This document shows, in pieces, positions 19,477-27,502 of a stretch of DNA of 64,000 nucleotides. Each line of letters opens with the position of its first letter. Positions within the stretch are counted from its first letter, which is position 1. Made by a program: the position numbers and the translations under genes. Source of the DNA: Planctomycetota bacterium (lineage in GTDB: Bacteria > Planctomycetota > Planctomycetia > Gemmatales > Gemmataceae); assembly GCA_021781415.1 (NCBI GenBank), contig JAJXWW010000085.1, forward strand, positions 80,661 through 144,660, written 5' to 3'. The notes under the pieces are model-generated. The model was given only the letters and a program-made list of their open reading frames with translations, was not told the DNA's origin and did not search any database.

Positions 19477-20811
19477 TTAGTCTCCGCGGAGAGTGAGGCC
19501 GAGCTGCGACAGCTTCTCGCGCACTTCGCTCAGCGAGGTGATGCCGAAGTTTTTCGACTCCAGGAGTTCGTCCGCCGTGCGATTGACGAGATCGCCCACC
19601 ATGTTGATGCCCAGGCGATTCATGCACTTGCGGGCGCGGACGGACAAATTGAGATCGCTAATTGATTTATTGAGAACCGCCTGCTCTTGCTCGCTCAGCT
19701 GTTGGGGCCGATAGCGCGTGTCCGTCGGAGTGCCTTCTTCCAACGATTGCCCCAGTCGCAACCCCTTGGAAGTCATGATCTCCTTGATTTCTTCGAGCGA
19801 CGTTTCGCCGAAGTTCTTGCTGCTGAGGAGCTGTTGTTCGCTGATGCGCGTCAGATCGCCCAGCGTCTTGATGTTCATTTTCTTAAGGCAGTTGCGGCTG
19901 CGGACGGACAACTCGAAGTCGGTGACGGAGATTTCCAGCACCTGGCTGAAGCGGTTGAAGGTGTGTTCCTCTTCCGGACTGTAGTACATCGTCTGCGATG
20001 CCTGCGAGTCCTTGAGGAAGAGGCGCGCTTGCTCGTCGGTGGGATCGCCGGTCAGTACGCGCCGATAGCATTCGACGGCCTTATCGTATTTCTCGTGATC
20101 CTCGTAAAGAACGCCGAGATTCTTTAAGACTCCGACGTGGATCGGCGGATGTTTCAAGCAGCGTTCGTAGAAACCGATGGCCTCTTCGTCGTTGCCGGCC
20201 AAGTCGTTGGCGTGGGCCAGTTGGAACAGAACGCCGGTGTGCGCCGGATCGTATTTCTCGGCCTTTTCCAGATGGTCGATGGCGGTTAGCCGTTCGCCCT
20301 CGGCAAGATGGCACGAGGCGAGTTGAAAGTGATACTCGGCGCTATGGCTCGACAGTTCGGCCAGTTTGTTGAGAATGGCGTGGGCTTGGTGCAAGTCACC
20401 CTTTTGGCGATAGATGCCGGCGCGTTGGAGCTGCACTTGATTGGCGTTGTAGCCGGACTTCTCGGCCTTGTCGTAGGCTTTCAGCGCTTCGTCGAATTCG
20501 CGGCGCGAGACCAAAGCCCTACCGAGGTAGAAATTGGCCAGCGCCCCTTCGCTTTGGCGCAAGTGATCGACGGCTTGTTGAACGTAGCCGAGGAAGAAGG
20601 AAGCGATTCCGAGTTTGAGATGCCAGCGTTTGACCGCCGCGCCGCTGGCGCTCTCGATCTTTTTCTTGATGACCTCCGTGACTTCGCGGAGAGTGCGATA
20701 CTGCGTGCCCCCTTGGGCCAACGCTTCACGCAGTTTCGACACCGTTCCGGCATCGCAGTCTTCTCGTTCCACCAACAGGGCTTTCAAATCGATCAACATC
20801 GGCTCAACCAT
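19477..20811 (-). CDS. TPR protein with two C-terminal RNA polymerase alpha-CTD-like domains
   Basis: A 444-residue cytoplasmic protein from the ATG at 20811, chosen for its GGGAG box 8 bases upstream. About residues 60-275 are tetratricopeptide-like helix pairs (GVLKNLGVLYEDHEKYDKAVECYRRVL is typical). Two copies of the helix-hairpin-helix alpha-CTD fold follow: about 285-355 (ELSVRSRNCLKKMNIKTLGDLTRISEQQLLSSKNFG broken by the loop) and 380-444 (NLSVRARKCMNRLGINMVGDLV...). In RNA polymerase this domain binds UP-element DNA and activators. No polymerase alpha NTD is present, so it is not RpoA. I recall similar proteins in planctomycetes annotated as alpha-CTD-containing. It may bind DNA or transcription partners; this is inference. 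Confidence 0.85.
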   Translation of the reverse strand: MVEPMLIDLKALLVEREDCDAGTVSKLREALAQGGTQYRTLREVTEVIKKKIESASGAAVKRWHLKLGIASFFLGYVQQAVDHLRQSEGALANFYLGRALVSRREFDEALKAYDKAEKSGYNANQVQLQRAGIYRQKGDLHQAHAILNKLAELSSHSAEYHFQLASCHLAEGERLTAIDHLEKAEKYDPAHTGVLFQLAHANDLAGNDEEAIGFYERCLKHPPIHVGVLKNLGVLYEDHEKYDKAVECYRRVLTGDPTDEQARLFLKDSQASQTMYYSPEEEHTFNRFSQVLEISVTDFELSVRSRNCLKKMNIKTLGDLTRISEQQLLSSKNFGETSLEEIKEIMTSKGLRLGQSLEEGTPTDTRYRPQQLSEQEQAVLNKSISDLNLSVRARKCMNRLGINMVGDLVNRTADELLESKNFGITSLSEVREKLSQLGLTLRGD

Positions 20812-20911
20812 GCAACGCACTCCCATGAAAACCAGCGCTCGCGCGTGTCTCTTCACCGATTGCAAAATGTTAGTATAACGGTAGCGGTTGTTCGTGCAAG
20901 AGAGGACATCG

Positions 20912-20966
20912 CCAGCCCGCGGCGCAAGCAAGGGAAAAAGTACCCCTTGCTTGCGCCGCGGGCTGG
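20912..20966. repeat. perfect 23-bp hairpin upstream of the THUMP methyltransferase
   Basis: Bases 20912-20934 (starting CCAGCCCGCGGCGC) are exactly complementary to 20944-20966, with a 9-nt A-rich loop. It ends 18 bases before the methyltransferase ATG, in the divergent gap with the TPR/alpha-CTD gene, so it would lie in the 5' leader. Either a leader structure or a dispersed palindromic element. Confidence 0.7.
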
Positions 20967-20983
20967 CAGGCGGGGTCGCAGTC

Positions 20984-22084
20984 ATGTCGCGTTCGCGTTC
21001 TCAACCTTCCACACCACCCGCCTGTTACGCGATGGTCCACCCCGGCTTGGAACCGATTGCCGCCGAGGAGATCGAGCGCGACTTCGGCGGGGAAGTCAAG
21101 AAGACGGGGAATGGCATCGTCGTTTTCCGCGCGCCGAGCCTCGACGAGCGCTTGCTCAGTTTACGCACCACGGAAGACGTGTTCCTCTTCGCCTGGGGCA
21201 GCGATCGCCTCACGCATCGGGCCGCCGATCTGGAGAGCATTCGCCGATGGACGGCGCGCGAGGCGGACTGGCAATCCCTGCTGCGCATCCATCACGGCCT
21301 CCGACCGAAACCGAAAGGGAGAACGACGTATCGCCTCGTAACGCAAATGGAAGGACAACACGCCTATCTTCGCCGCGATGCCCGCAAGGCGCTGGCGCAG
21401 GGGTTGGCGAACGTCGTTCCAGAGAGTTGGCGACCCGCCGAAGAGAACGCCGCCGTCGAGTTCTGGTTGACCATTCACGAAGAGACGGCCGTTTGCGGTC
21501 TGCGATTGTCGGATCGGACCATGCGTCATCGCGATTACAAGCTGGAGCATCGACCTGCCTCGTTGCGTCCGACCATCGCGGCGGCGATGGTTCGCTTGGC
21601 CGAGATTCGACCGCGCCACGTTTTCCTCGATCCGATGTGCGGGGCGGGTACGCTTCTAGCCGAACGTACGATCGCCGGACAACGTATTCGGGGCGGGTTT
21701 GCTGCAGCTTGGGGCGGCGACATCGAATTCAGCGCCGTTCGCGCCGCGGCCATCAATCTGCGCCGTCTCGGTTCGGTCCTGCTGGCCCGCTGGGACGCTA
21801 CTCGTTTACCCCTCGCGTCCGAGTCGGTCGATCGCATCGCCACCAATCCACCGTTCGGCAAGCAACTGAGCAGCCCCGAGGCCGTTGGGCCGCTCTATCG
21901 CGCCATGCTCCGCGAGTACGATCGCGTGCTGCGTCCCGATGGGGTTGCGGTGATCGTGGTCAGCGCAGCCGGCGAATTGCGCTCCGCCGCGCGAACGGTC
22001 GGTTGGCAACAACGAAGGCAAGTATCGATCCGCGTCCTCGGTCAGCCCGCAGTTATTAGCGTCTGGCGGAAGGCGGGAAAGTAG
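20984..22084 (+). CDS. THUMP-domain SAM-dependent RNA methyltransferase
   Basis: A 366-residue protein from the ATG at 20984; the frame is open back to 20888, but only by reading through the hairpin. The first third (CYAMVHPGLEPIAAEEIERDFGGEV...) is the N-terminal ferredoxin-like/THUMP region found in Trm14/TrmN and RlmL-type enzymes. The methyltransferase domain has FLDPMCGAGTLLAERTIA as SAM motif I and TNPPFGKQ as the N-P-P-F motif IV used for N2-guanine or N6-adenine methylation. Probable substrate is tRNA or rRNA guanine-N2; choosing between them needs a phylogeny. Confidence 0.88.
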   Translation: MSRSRSQPSTPPACYAMVHPGLEPIAAEEIERDFGGEVKKTGNGIVVFRAPSLDERLLSLRTTEDVFLFAWGSDRLTHRAADLESIRRWTAREADWQSLLRIHHGLRPKPKGRTTYRLVTQMEGQHAYLRRDARKALAQGLANVVPESWRPAEENAAVEFWLTIHEETAVCGLRLSDRTMRHRDYKLEHRPASLRPTIAAAMVRLAEIRPRHVFLDPMCGAGTLLAERTIAGQRIRGGFAAAWGGDIEFSAVRAAAINLRRLGSVLLARWDATRLPLASESVDRIATNPPFGKQLSSPEAVGPLYRAMLREYDRVLRPDGVAVIVVSAAGELRSAARTVGWQQRRQVSIRVLGQPAVISVWRKAGK

Positions 22085-22187
22085 AGTAGCATAAGCTATC
22101 AGTCCGAAGCCCCATCGAAAGGCTATTCGACTACCCTTCGCAGGCGCTACGGGCTGGTTTATCTTCAGATCTTTCAGGGCGATTATC

Positions 22188-23117
22188 ATGGCTTCCCAGC
22201 GACTTACCTGCCCCGATTGCAAATCGGTACTTCGTCCGGCCAAACCTGTGCCCGACGGTAAGAAAGTCAAATGTCCCAAGTGCGGCGGCTTCTTCACCAC
22301 GCCCGGACTTCTCGAACGGGAACCCGCGCGAAAGAAACCTGCCGCCATCAAGACGGCGAAAGAAACCAACAAGAAACCCGCGGCTCCCAAGCCTCCCGCC
22401 GACACCGATGAAGGCGACGGTATTTACAGCTACATACCCGAAGACAAAAAAGCCGAAGAGGACAAACCGGACATCGAGTATGCTCCCGATATGTCCATCA
22501 AAGACTTGCGCGGTCCAGCTCAGGCCGCCGTCGTCTCCCCGTCCAATTACATGCTCATTCTCGGCGGATTGGGCTGCCTGAGCAATCTCTTCCTCATCTG
22601 CGTCAGCTTCTGGCCGATGGTCTTCAGCGACTCTCCGGTCGATTGGAAGAAGGTGCTTACGCTGTACTATAAAGACGACAAAAACGCCGTTCAGCGCGTC
22701 GATGGAATTAAAGAGTATAAAGACCTTAAAGACAAAGACTTGGACATCGTGCAAGATGCCGAGGCCGACGCACGGTTGTACCGCTTCATTGCGATGGGCG
22801 TATACATTTTCCTATTCCTCTACAATGCCGTCGCCATTATCGGGGCGGTGAAGATGCAGAATCTGGAATCGCGCGGCTGGGGTATCGCTTCCAGCATTAT
22901 GACGATCTTGCCATTGAGTTCCGGCGGCCTCAGCTCCTTGGTCGGTGGCCTATTCTACTTCACCATCGGCTCGTGGGTGTTGGAAGAGATGAATGCCTAC
23001 TACTCGTCCGGCATCAGTTCGTTGCCCTATTTGTTCGCGCTCTTTGTCGGCGTATGGTCGCTGCGCACGCTGATGTCGCAAGAAGTGATCGACGGCTTCG
23101 AATATGTGGCGGAGTAA
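22188..23117 (+). CDS. zinc-ribbon membrane protein, unknown function
   Basis: A 309-residue protein. The N-terminus has two CxxC knuckles (LTCPDCKSVL and VKCPKCGGFFTT, residues 8-31) forming a zinc ribbon of the MJ0042 type common in planctomycete membrane proteins. A Lys/Pro-rich linker follows, then about four hydrophobic segments (roughly residues 117-145, 200-218, 232-262 and 275-295) separated by a charged stretch. No catalytic motif is visible. The role is unknown. It converges on leuD, with the tandem palindrome array between. Confidence 0.65.
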   Translation: MASQRLTCPDCKSVLRPAKPVPDGKKVKCPKCGGFFTTPGLLEREPARKKPAAIKTAKETNKKPAAPKPPADTDEGDGIYSYIPEDKKAEEDKPDIEYAPDMSIKDLRGPAQAAVVSPSNYMLILGGLGCLSNLFLICVSFWPMVFSDSPVDWKKVLTLYYKDDKNAVQRVDGIKEYKDLKDKDLDIVQDAEADARLYRFIAMGVYIFLFLYNAVAIIGAVKMQNLESRGWGIASSIMTILPLSSGGLSSLVGGLFYFTIGSWVLEEMNAYYSSGISSLPYLFALFVGVWSLRTLMSQEVIDGFEYVAE

Positions 23118-23125
23118 GAGGCGAA

Positions 23126-23400
23126 CCGGCAGCGTAAGCTGCCGGGTTGTACGCTCCTCACCCAGTTCGCCCTACCCGGCAGCTTACGCTGCCGGTTCGC
23201 CTTACCCGGCAGATGACGCTGCCGGTTACCCGGCAGATGACGCTGCCGGTTCGCCCTACCCGGCAGATGACGCTGCCAGTTCGCCCTACCCGGCAGCTTA
23301 CGCTGCCGGTTCGCCTTACCCGGCAGATGACGCTGCCGGTTACCCGGCAGATGACGCTGCCGGTTCGCCTTACCCGGCAGATGACGCTGCCGGTTCGCCT
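23126..23400. repeat. tandem array of CCGGCAG palindromes (eight direct units plus one inverted)
   Basis: One inverted unit (23126-23145) is followed by eight direct units starting at 23176, 23206, 23230, 23260, 23290, 23320, 23344 and 23374. The period is 30 bases, twice shortened to 24. Each unit is CCGGCAG-(CTTAC or ATGAC)-GCTGCCGG followed by TTCGCCYTA or TTA. The 30-24-30 spacing occurs twice, suggesting segmental duplication. Unit 4 has one stem mutation (CTGCCAG). All lie between convergent 3' ends. Solitary relatives are at 13284-13303 and, diverged, 35926-35961. Confidence 0.9.
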
Positions 23401-23963
23401 TACACTTTTAGCATGCCGCTTTTGCGAGCGAACGGGAAGATGCCGCCCGCCTCCAGGATGGGCGCGACTTCGCCCAGCGGCTTTAATTCGTACCGTTCGC
23501 CGGTCGTGATGTTGTGCAATGTGTGTGCGACCACATCCAGACGCAGTTCGTCGCCGGTGCAGACGCGCTCGCACAATCGCTCGACGCATTCCAGCGGAAT
23601 CAAATAGCCGCCGTTTACCGAGTTACGATAGAAGATACGCGCGTAGAACTCGGCGACGACGGCTTCGATGCCGGCGGCGTCCAACGCGATCGGCGCGTGT
23701 TCGCGCGACGAACCGCAGCCGAAGTTCTTGCCGGCGACGACGATTTTGTAGGGCGAGACAAACTCGTCGTCGGTATGAAACGGCACATGCCCCTTGGGCA
23801 AACCCGCTTGCGACGGCGGCACGCTGCTGAGCGCGTATTTGCCGAATTGCTTGTATTCCTCTGGAATCGACGGGTTGAACGTCAGATACTGAGCGGGAAT
23901 GATCTGATCGGTATCAATGTTGTCGCCCAGGACATAGGCTTTGCCGGTGATGGTCGTTTGCAT
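23400..23963 (-). CDS. leuD: 3-isopropylmalate dehydratase small subunit
   Basis: A 187-residue swivel-domain subunit of isopropylmalate isomerase (leucine synthesis). It opens MQTTITGKAYVLGDNIDTDQIIPAQYL, with the G-D-N-I-D-T-D-x-I-I-P signature, and contains GKNFGCGSSREHAP, the substrate-binding S-S-R-E loop. Length and motifs fit the archaeal/short-type LeuD. It follows leuC on the minus strand with a 67-base gap holding a perfect hairpin. Its last bases touch the tandem palindrome array. A related dehydratase such as homoaconitase cannot be fully excluded. Confidence 0.92.
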   Translation of the reverse strand: MQTTITGKAYVLGDNIDTDQIIPAQYLTFNPSIPEEYKQFGKYALSSVPPSQAGLPKGHVPFHTDDEFVSPYKIVVAGKNFGCGSSREHAPIALDAAGIEAVVAEFYARIFYRNSVNGGYLIPLECVERLCERVCTGDELRLDVVAHTLHNITTGERYELKPLGEVAPILEAGGIFPFARKSGMLKV

Positions 23964-23971
23964 AATTCCTC

Positions 23972-24025
23972 AGTTCTGAGTGCTGAGTTCTGAGTGCCAA
24001 GTCTCAGAACTCAGCACTCAGAACT
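23972..24025. repeat. perfect 23-bp hairpin between leuC and leuD
   Basis: Bases 23972-23994 (AGTTCTGAGTGCTGAGTTC...) pair exactly with 24003-24025 around an 8-nt loop. The arm is built from the tandem word GAGTTCTGAGTGCT. It fills nearly the whole leuC-leuD gap and would end 9 bases before the leuD start. Related to the imperfect repeat at 11090-11149. Confidence 0.75.
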
Positions 24026-24030
24026 AGGGT

Positions 24031-25338
24031 TTACTCCAGGTACTCGCGCGGATCGGTGATGACGCCGTTGAGCGCGCTGGCGGCCACGGTCAGCGGGCTG
24101 GCAAGGTAGACGCGCGCCTCCTTGTGTCCCATGCGTCCGGGGAAGTTGCGATTGGTCGTGCTGATGCAACTGAGCGGCTGATTGAGCCGACCGAAGGTAT
24201 CGCTCGGTCCTCCAAGGCAGGCGGCGCAGGAAGGAGGACCGACCTTGGCTCCGGCGGACAGAAACACTTCTTCGAGCGTTTGTCCGCCGATTTTCTCCGA
24301 TTTCAGCCCCGAGGCCACTTCGCTGGTGGCCGGGACAACGAACGTGTCGATCTTCACGCTCTTGTCCTTGAGTATTTTAGCGGCGGCGCGGAAGTCGGTG
24401 AGCTTTCCTCCAGTACAAGAGCCGATATAGGCGCGATCGAGTTTCGTCCCGCGAACTTCGCCGACGGCGGCGCGATTGTCGGGACTGTGCGGCTTGGCGA
24501 CGACCGGTTGCAACTTCGTCACATCGTAGACCTTTTCATGGATGAACTTCGCGCCGGGGTCGGTGTGGACCATAGTATACGTCTTGGCGTGCTTGTTGCG
24601 GGCGTTGACGTAATCGAGCGTCACTTTGTCCGGCGCGATGATGCCGTTTTTGCCGCCGGCTTCGATGACCATGTTGCATAGCGTCATGCGTTCTTCGATG
24701 TTCAGCGCGTAGACGCCGTCGCCGTCGAACTCCATCGCGCGATAGGTCGCTCCGTCGCAGCCGATGTCGCCGATGACGGCGAGGATGAGATCTTTCGCCA
24801 TCAAATACGGCGGCAGTTGACCGTGAAAGACGAACCGCATCGTCGGCGGCACCTTGACCCACAGCTTGCCCGTACCGAGGATGAAGCCCGCGTCGGTATT
24901 GCCGATGCCGGTGGCGAACTCGCCGAACGCCCCCGCCGTGCAGGTATGGCTATCGGTGCCGAATAGCACTTCGCCGGGCCTCGTGTGTCCTTCCTCGGGC
25001 AGCGCGATGTGGCAAACGCCTTTGTATTGATCGGTGCCAACGTCGTAGTAGTAGGGCAAGCCCTGCTCGCGGACGAACTCGCGCAGCACATCGACGTTGC
25101 GATTGGCCATCTTGTCGGCGGTGAAAATGTAGTGATCGGGAACGATCACTACTTTCTCCCGATCCCAAACTTTGGCATCTTTGCCGAAGTGTTGTTTGAA
25201 CACGCCGATGGTCCCTGGCCCGCAAACGTCGTGCGTCATCAGAACATCGACATCTACCCAAATGTTGTCGCCTGGCCCAACGGCATCGCGTCCGGCGTGT
25301 TGGGCGAGGATCTTTTCGGTCAAAGTCATCGGCGTCAT
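24031..25338 (-). CDS. leuC: 3-isopropylmalate dehydratase large subunit
   Basis: A 435-residue aconitase-family subunit; the ATG at 25338 has GGGAG upstream, with an alternative ATG at 25329. Motifs: GTDSHTCTAGAFGEFATGIGNTD with active-site His, GSCTGGKLTDFR with the first 4Fe-4S Cys, and PSCAACLGGPSDTF with the other two. NFPGRMGHKEARVYLASP closes the domain. With LeuD it isomerises 2- and 3-isopropylmalate. The short length resembles the archaeal-type LeuC/homoaconitase group rather than the 466-residue E. coli form. leuA and leuB are not in the window. Confidence 0.92.
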   Translation of the reverse strand: MTPMTLTEKILAQHAGRDAVGPGDNIWVDVDVLMTHDVCGPGTIGVFKQHFGKDAKVWDREKVVIVPDHYIFTADKMANRNVDVLREFVREQGLPYYYDVGTDQYKGVCHIALPEEGHTRPGEVLFGTDSHTCTAGAFGEFATGIGNTDAGFILGTGKLWVKVPPTMRFVFHGQLPPYLMAKDLILAVIGDIGCDGATYRAMEFDGDGVYALNIEERMTLCNMVIEAGGKNGIIAPDKVTLDYVNARNKHAKTYTMVHTDPGAKFIHEKVYDVTKLQPVVAKPHSPDNRAAVGEVRGTKLDRAYIGSCTGGKLTDFRAAAKILKDKSVKIDTFVVPATSEVASGLKSEKIGGQTLEEVFLSAGAKVGPPSCAACLGGPSDTFGRLNQPLSCISTTNRNFPGRMGHKEARVYLASPLTVAASALNGVITDPREYLE

Positions 25339-25469
25339 GTATCGCTGGCTCCCTGAGCGTCGTGGCATCCGAACTGATAGTATATTCGGCCAGAGAAAAA
25401 GGACATGCTTCCTTCTCGGTTAGCCGCAACCTGAAGGGGAGCGCGTGGAGGAGCGGCTCGACGAGGATT

Positions 25470-26147
25470 CTATTTCGCGCGGTTGGTTGGAGGAGGAGGA
25501 GGACCGAAGATCGTTTCCGGTTTGGGAAGCGATTTGAAATCGCAGTGGGCCAAGCGTTCGAGGATTACTTGTTCCAGCTTGTAATCGCGGCCAATGGGAA
25601 TCCAGCTCGGTTCGTACACGGGCTGCTCGATGACTTCAAATTGACGTTCGATGGTGCTGACCATGTTGAAACTGGCGGAACCGGCCGTGGCGCGCAACGG
25701 AGCTGGGAGATCTTCCAACTCTTTTAATACTTTCACGTCGATGTAATAACCACCGTCGTCGGCCGTGGAGATGAGCAAGATACAGCGATGGCGGATCGTT
25801 TGAAAGCTGGCCAAGATTCTCTGATAGAGATCGGGGCTGCCCGGTTTCCAAGGTTGCTCGATACCCGGAGCGACCGCCGGTTGCGATTCGATGCGACCCT
25901 CGAAGCGATTGGAGTAGGCGATCTCGAAGAAGTCGTCGACCACGTCCAGTGCCTTCTGATAAATCTTGTCGTAAACCTCCGGCTGCGGCCCTTGGGGAAG
26001 ATAGAGAGGATTCTCTTGGGCCACCCACTGATCGGGCCTCAAAATGATGGGGTTCTCTTGGAGCGGGCCGGTCGAACAGCCGGCGAACACAAGAGCCGCC
26101 AAGCTCGCGCTTCCGACGATGAATTGTCGGCGGTTGATGCGCCCCAT
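25470..26147 (-). CDS. putative lipoprotein, unknown function
   Basis: A 225-residue protein from the ATG at 26147 (AGGA 6 bases upstream), giving a signal with NRRQFIVGSASLAALVFAGC: a twin-arginine-like RR pair, hydrophobic core and lipobox ending in Cys24. The mature domain is mixed alpha/beta and soluble, with no metal or nucleophile motif I know. The composition (GRIESQPAVAPGIEQPWKPG, DDGGYYIDVKVLKELEDLP) matches hypothetical planctomycete lipoproteins. It is probably anchored in a membrane facing outward. It is upstream of leuC on the same strand by 131 bases, probably separately transcribed. Confidence 0.65.
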   Translation of the reverse strand: MGRINRRQFIVGSASLAALVFAGCSTGPLQENPIILRPDQWVAQENPLYLPQGPQPEVYDKIYQKALDVVDDFFEIAYSNRFEGRIESQPAVAPGIEQPWKPGSPDLYQRILASFQTIRHRCILLISTADDGGYYIDVKVLKELEDLPAPLRATAGSASFNMVSTIERQFEVIEQPVYEPSWIPIGRDYKLEQVILERLAHCDFKSLPKPETIFGPPPPPTNRAK

Positions 26148-26358
26148 ACCGATTCCTCGTCGCCTCATCGCCAGCGCAGCCGACGACCGTGCGCCCCCAA
26201 ACTCTCTGTTACGACTAAGGGGAGGGGTTATGCCAATCGAGCGACGATAAGTCAAGGCCGATTGCGACGACAGATCGCCTTGCTCCGTTCGCGCGCTTCC
26301 TGTACAGTGCCGCTTCGTTCATGGAAGACGAGTTTGTTCCGATGAGAAGGGATGCACG

Positions 26359-27420
26359 ATGGCTGGCGGAACGCGCGGACTGCGAGGCATTGCGGCGGGA
26401 GTTCTTCTACTGTCGGGCTGCGTCGGACTCGGCGATGCCCTGCCGTTGAAGTCTCCATCGAATCCCCCTCAAGAGCCTCGCGTTGCGACTCAGACGAGCG
26501 CCGCGGAAGCTCCGGTTGCCCAGGCCCAGCGCGATATTCCACTGGTTCCGTTGCCATCGTTGACGCCTCCGACGCATCAGGCGTTCCGGCCGCCCTCGCC
26601 GCCGCCCGCCGTTCCAGCCGCCAACATCGATATCGCCTCGCCCCCTGCGGCACAGGCCGCCACTCTTATCGAGGATGCGAAATCAACGCCGCAACACTCG
26701 GCCCGACAGCTTCTCGAACGAGCCTCGTCCCGATGCTCGTCGCTCAATTCGTACATCGTTCGGCTCACACGGCGCGAGCATCTCAAGGGCAAGGGCAACG
26801 AGGAAGAGATCATCGCCTTCGCCTTTCGCAAACATCCATTCAGCGTCCATTTCAAATGGCTCGGCAAAACGGCGAACGGACGCGAGGTCGTCTACGTCAA
26901 GGATCGATTCGACAACAAGATTCATACCAAGGTGGCGAGTGGCGATGCTCCCTTGTTGCCGGCTGGAGCCAAGTTGTCCCTGTCTCCCGAAAACCCCCTG
27001 GTTCGCTCGGCCAGCCGTCATCCCATTACCGATGCCGGCGTCTCCCACTGCGTCGATTCTTTGATCGACATGCTCAACGCTCAGGATCGCGGCGATACGC
27101 GAGAGGGGACGATTGCCGTACTCCCGCCCCAAAAGCGCCCCGAATACGCACAACCAATCGAGACCATCGAACGCACCATTCCTCCCGGCGTCGAAGCGGA
27201 TCTACCCCGTGGCGGACGACGATTCATCTACTTCGATCCCGACAGTCAACTCCCGTTACTCGTCGTCACTCTCGACGAAAAAGGCAACGAAGTAGAATAC
27301 TACCGCTACGACCGATTGATGACCCCCGCCAATCTCGACGACGACGACTTTAACCCCGACAAACTGTGGGCCAAACGGCCGGCGGCAGGCGGTAAGCAGA
27401 AAGCGGAAGACAGAAGGTAA
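26359..27420 (+). CDS. DUF1571-like lipoprotein
   Basis: A 353-residue protein with GAAG upstream of the ATG. The signal ends GVLLLSGC, a lipobox with the acylated Cys near residue 21. A proline-rich linker (about residues 40-105) is followed by a globular domain starting LLERASSRCSSLNSYIVRLTRREHLKGKGNEEE, which I recall as typical of DUF1571, a family found largely in planctomycetes. It continues with a strand-rich FRKHPFSVHFKWLG. No enzymatic motif. It may be involved in envelope structure, but that is a guess. The family call is by memory. Confidence 0.65.
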   Translation: MAGGTRGLRGIAAGVLLLSGCVGLGDALPLKSPSNPPQEPRVATQTSAAEAPVAQAQRDIPLVPLPSLTPPTHQAFRPPSPPPAVPAANIDIASPPAAQAATLIEDAKSTPQHSARQLLERASSRCSSLNSYIVRLTRREHLKGKGNEEEIIAFAFRKHPFSVHFKWLGKTANGREVVYVKDRFDNKIHTKVASGDAPLLPAGAKLSLSPENPLVRSASRHPITDAGVSHCVDSLIDMLNAQDRGDTREGTIAVLPPQKRPEYAQPIETIERTIPPGVEADLPRGGRRFIYFDPDSQLPLLVVTLDEKGNEVEYYRYDRLMTPANLDDDDFNPDKLWAKRPAAGGKQKAEDRR

Positions 27421-27502
27421 AAGAGGTTTCGGTGGATCGCCTGTCTATCGCTCGCTGCTTCTCATGGACGCAGTTTGGCCTCGCGGCAAACGCGCGCGGG
27501 CG

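Noticed and set aside
20308-22059. A 583-codon plus-strand frame overlapping the TPR/alpha-CTD gene and the methyltransferase
   Set aside because: It is antisense to one well-supported gene and out of frame with another. Its arginine-rich composition is typical of a GC-rich shadow.
23126-23400. CRISPR array
   Set aside because: Units are palindromic with only short shared connectors and no unique spacers of 25-40 bases, and there are no cas genes.
23104-23607. A plus-strand frame of 167 codons with PYPADDAAGS-like peptide repeats
   Set aside because: It is produced by the palindrome array, overlaps leuD in antisense and has no ribosome site. The repeats are open in several frames.
26352-27353. 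A 333-codon plus-strand frame over the DUF1571-like gene
   Set aside because: It is one frame off a lipoprotein with a clear lipobox, and is Arg/Ser-rich as expected for a shadow frame.
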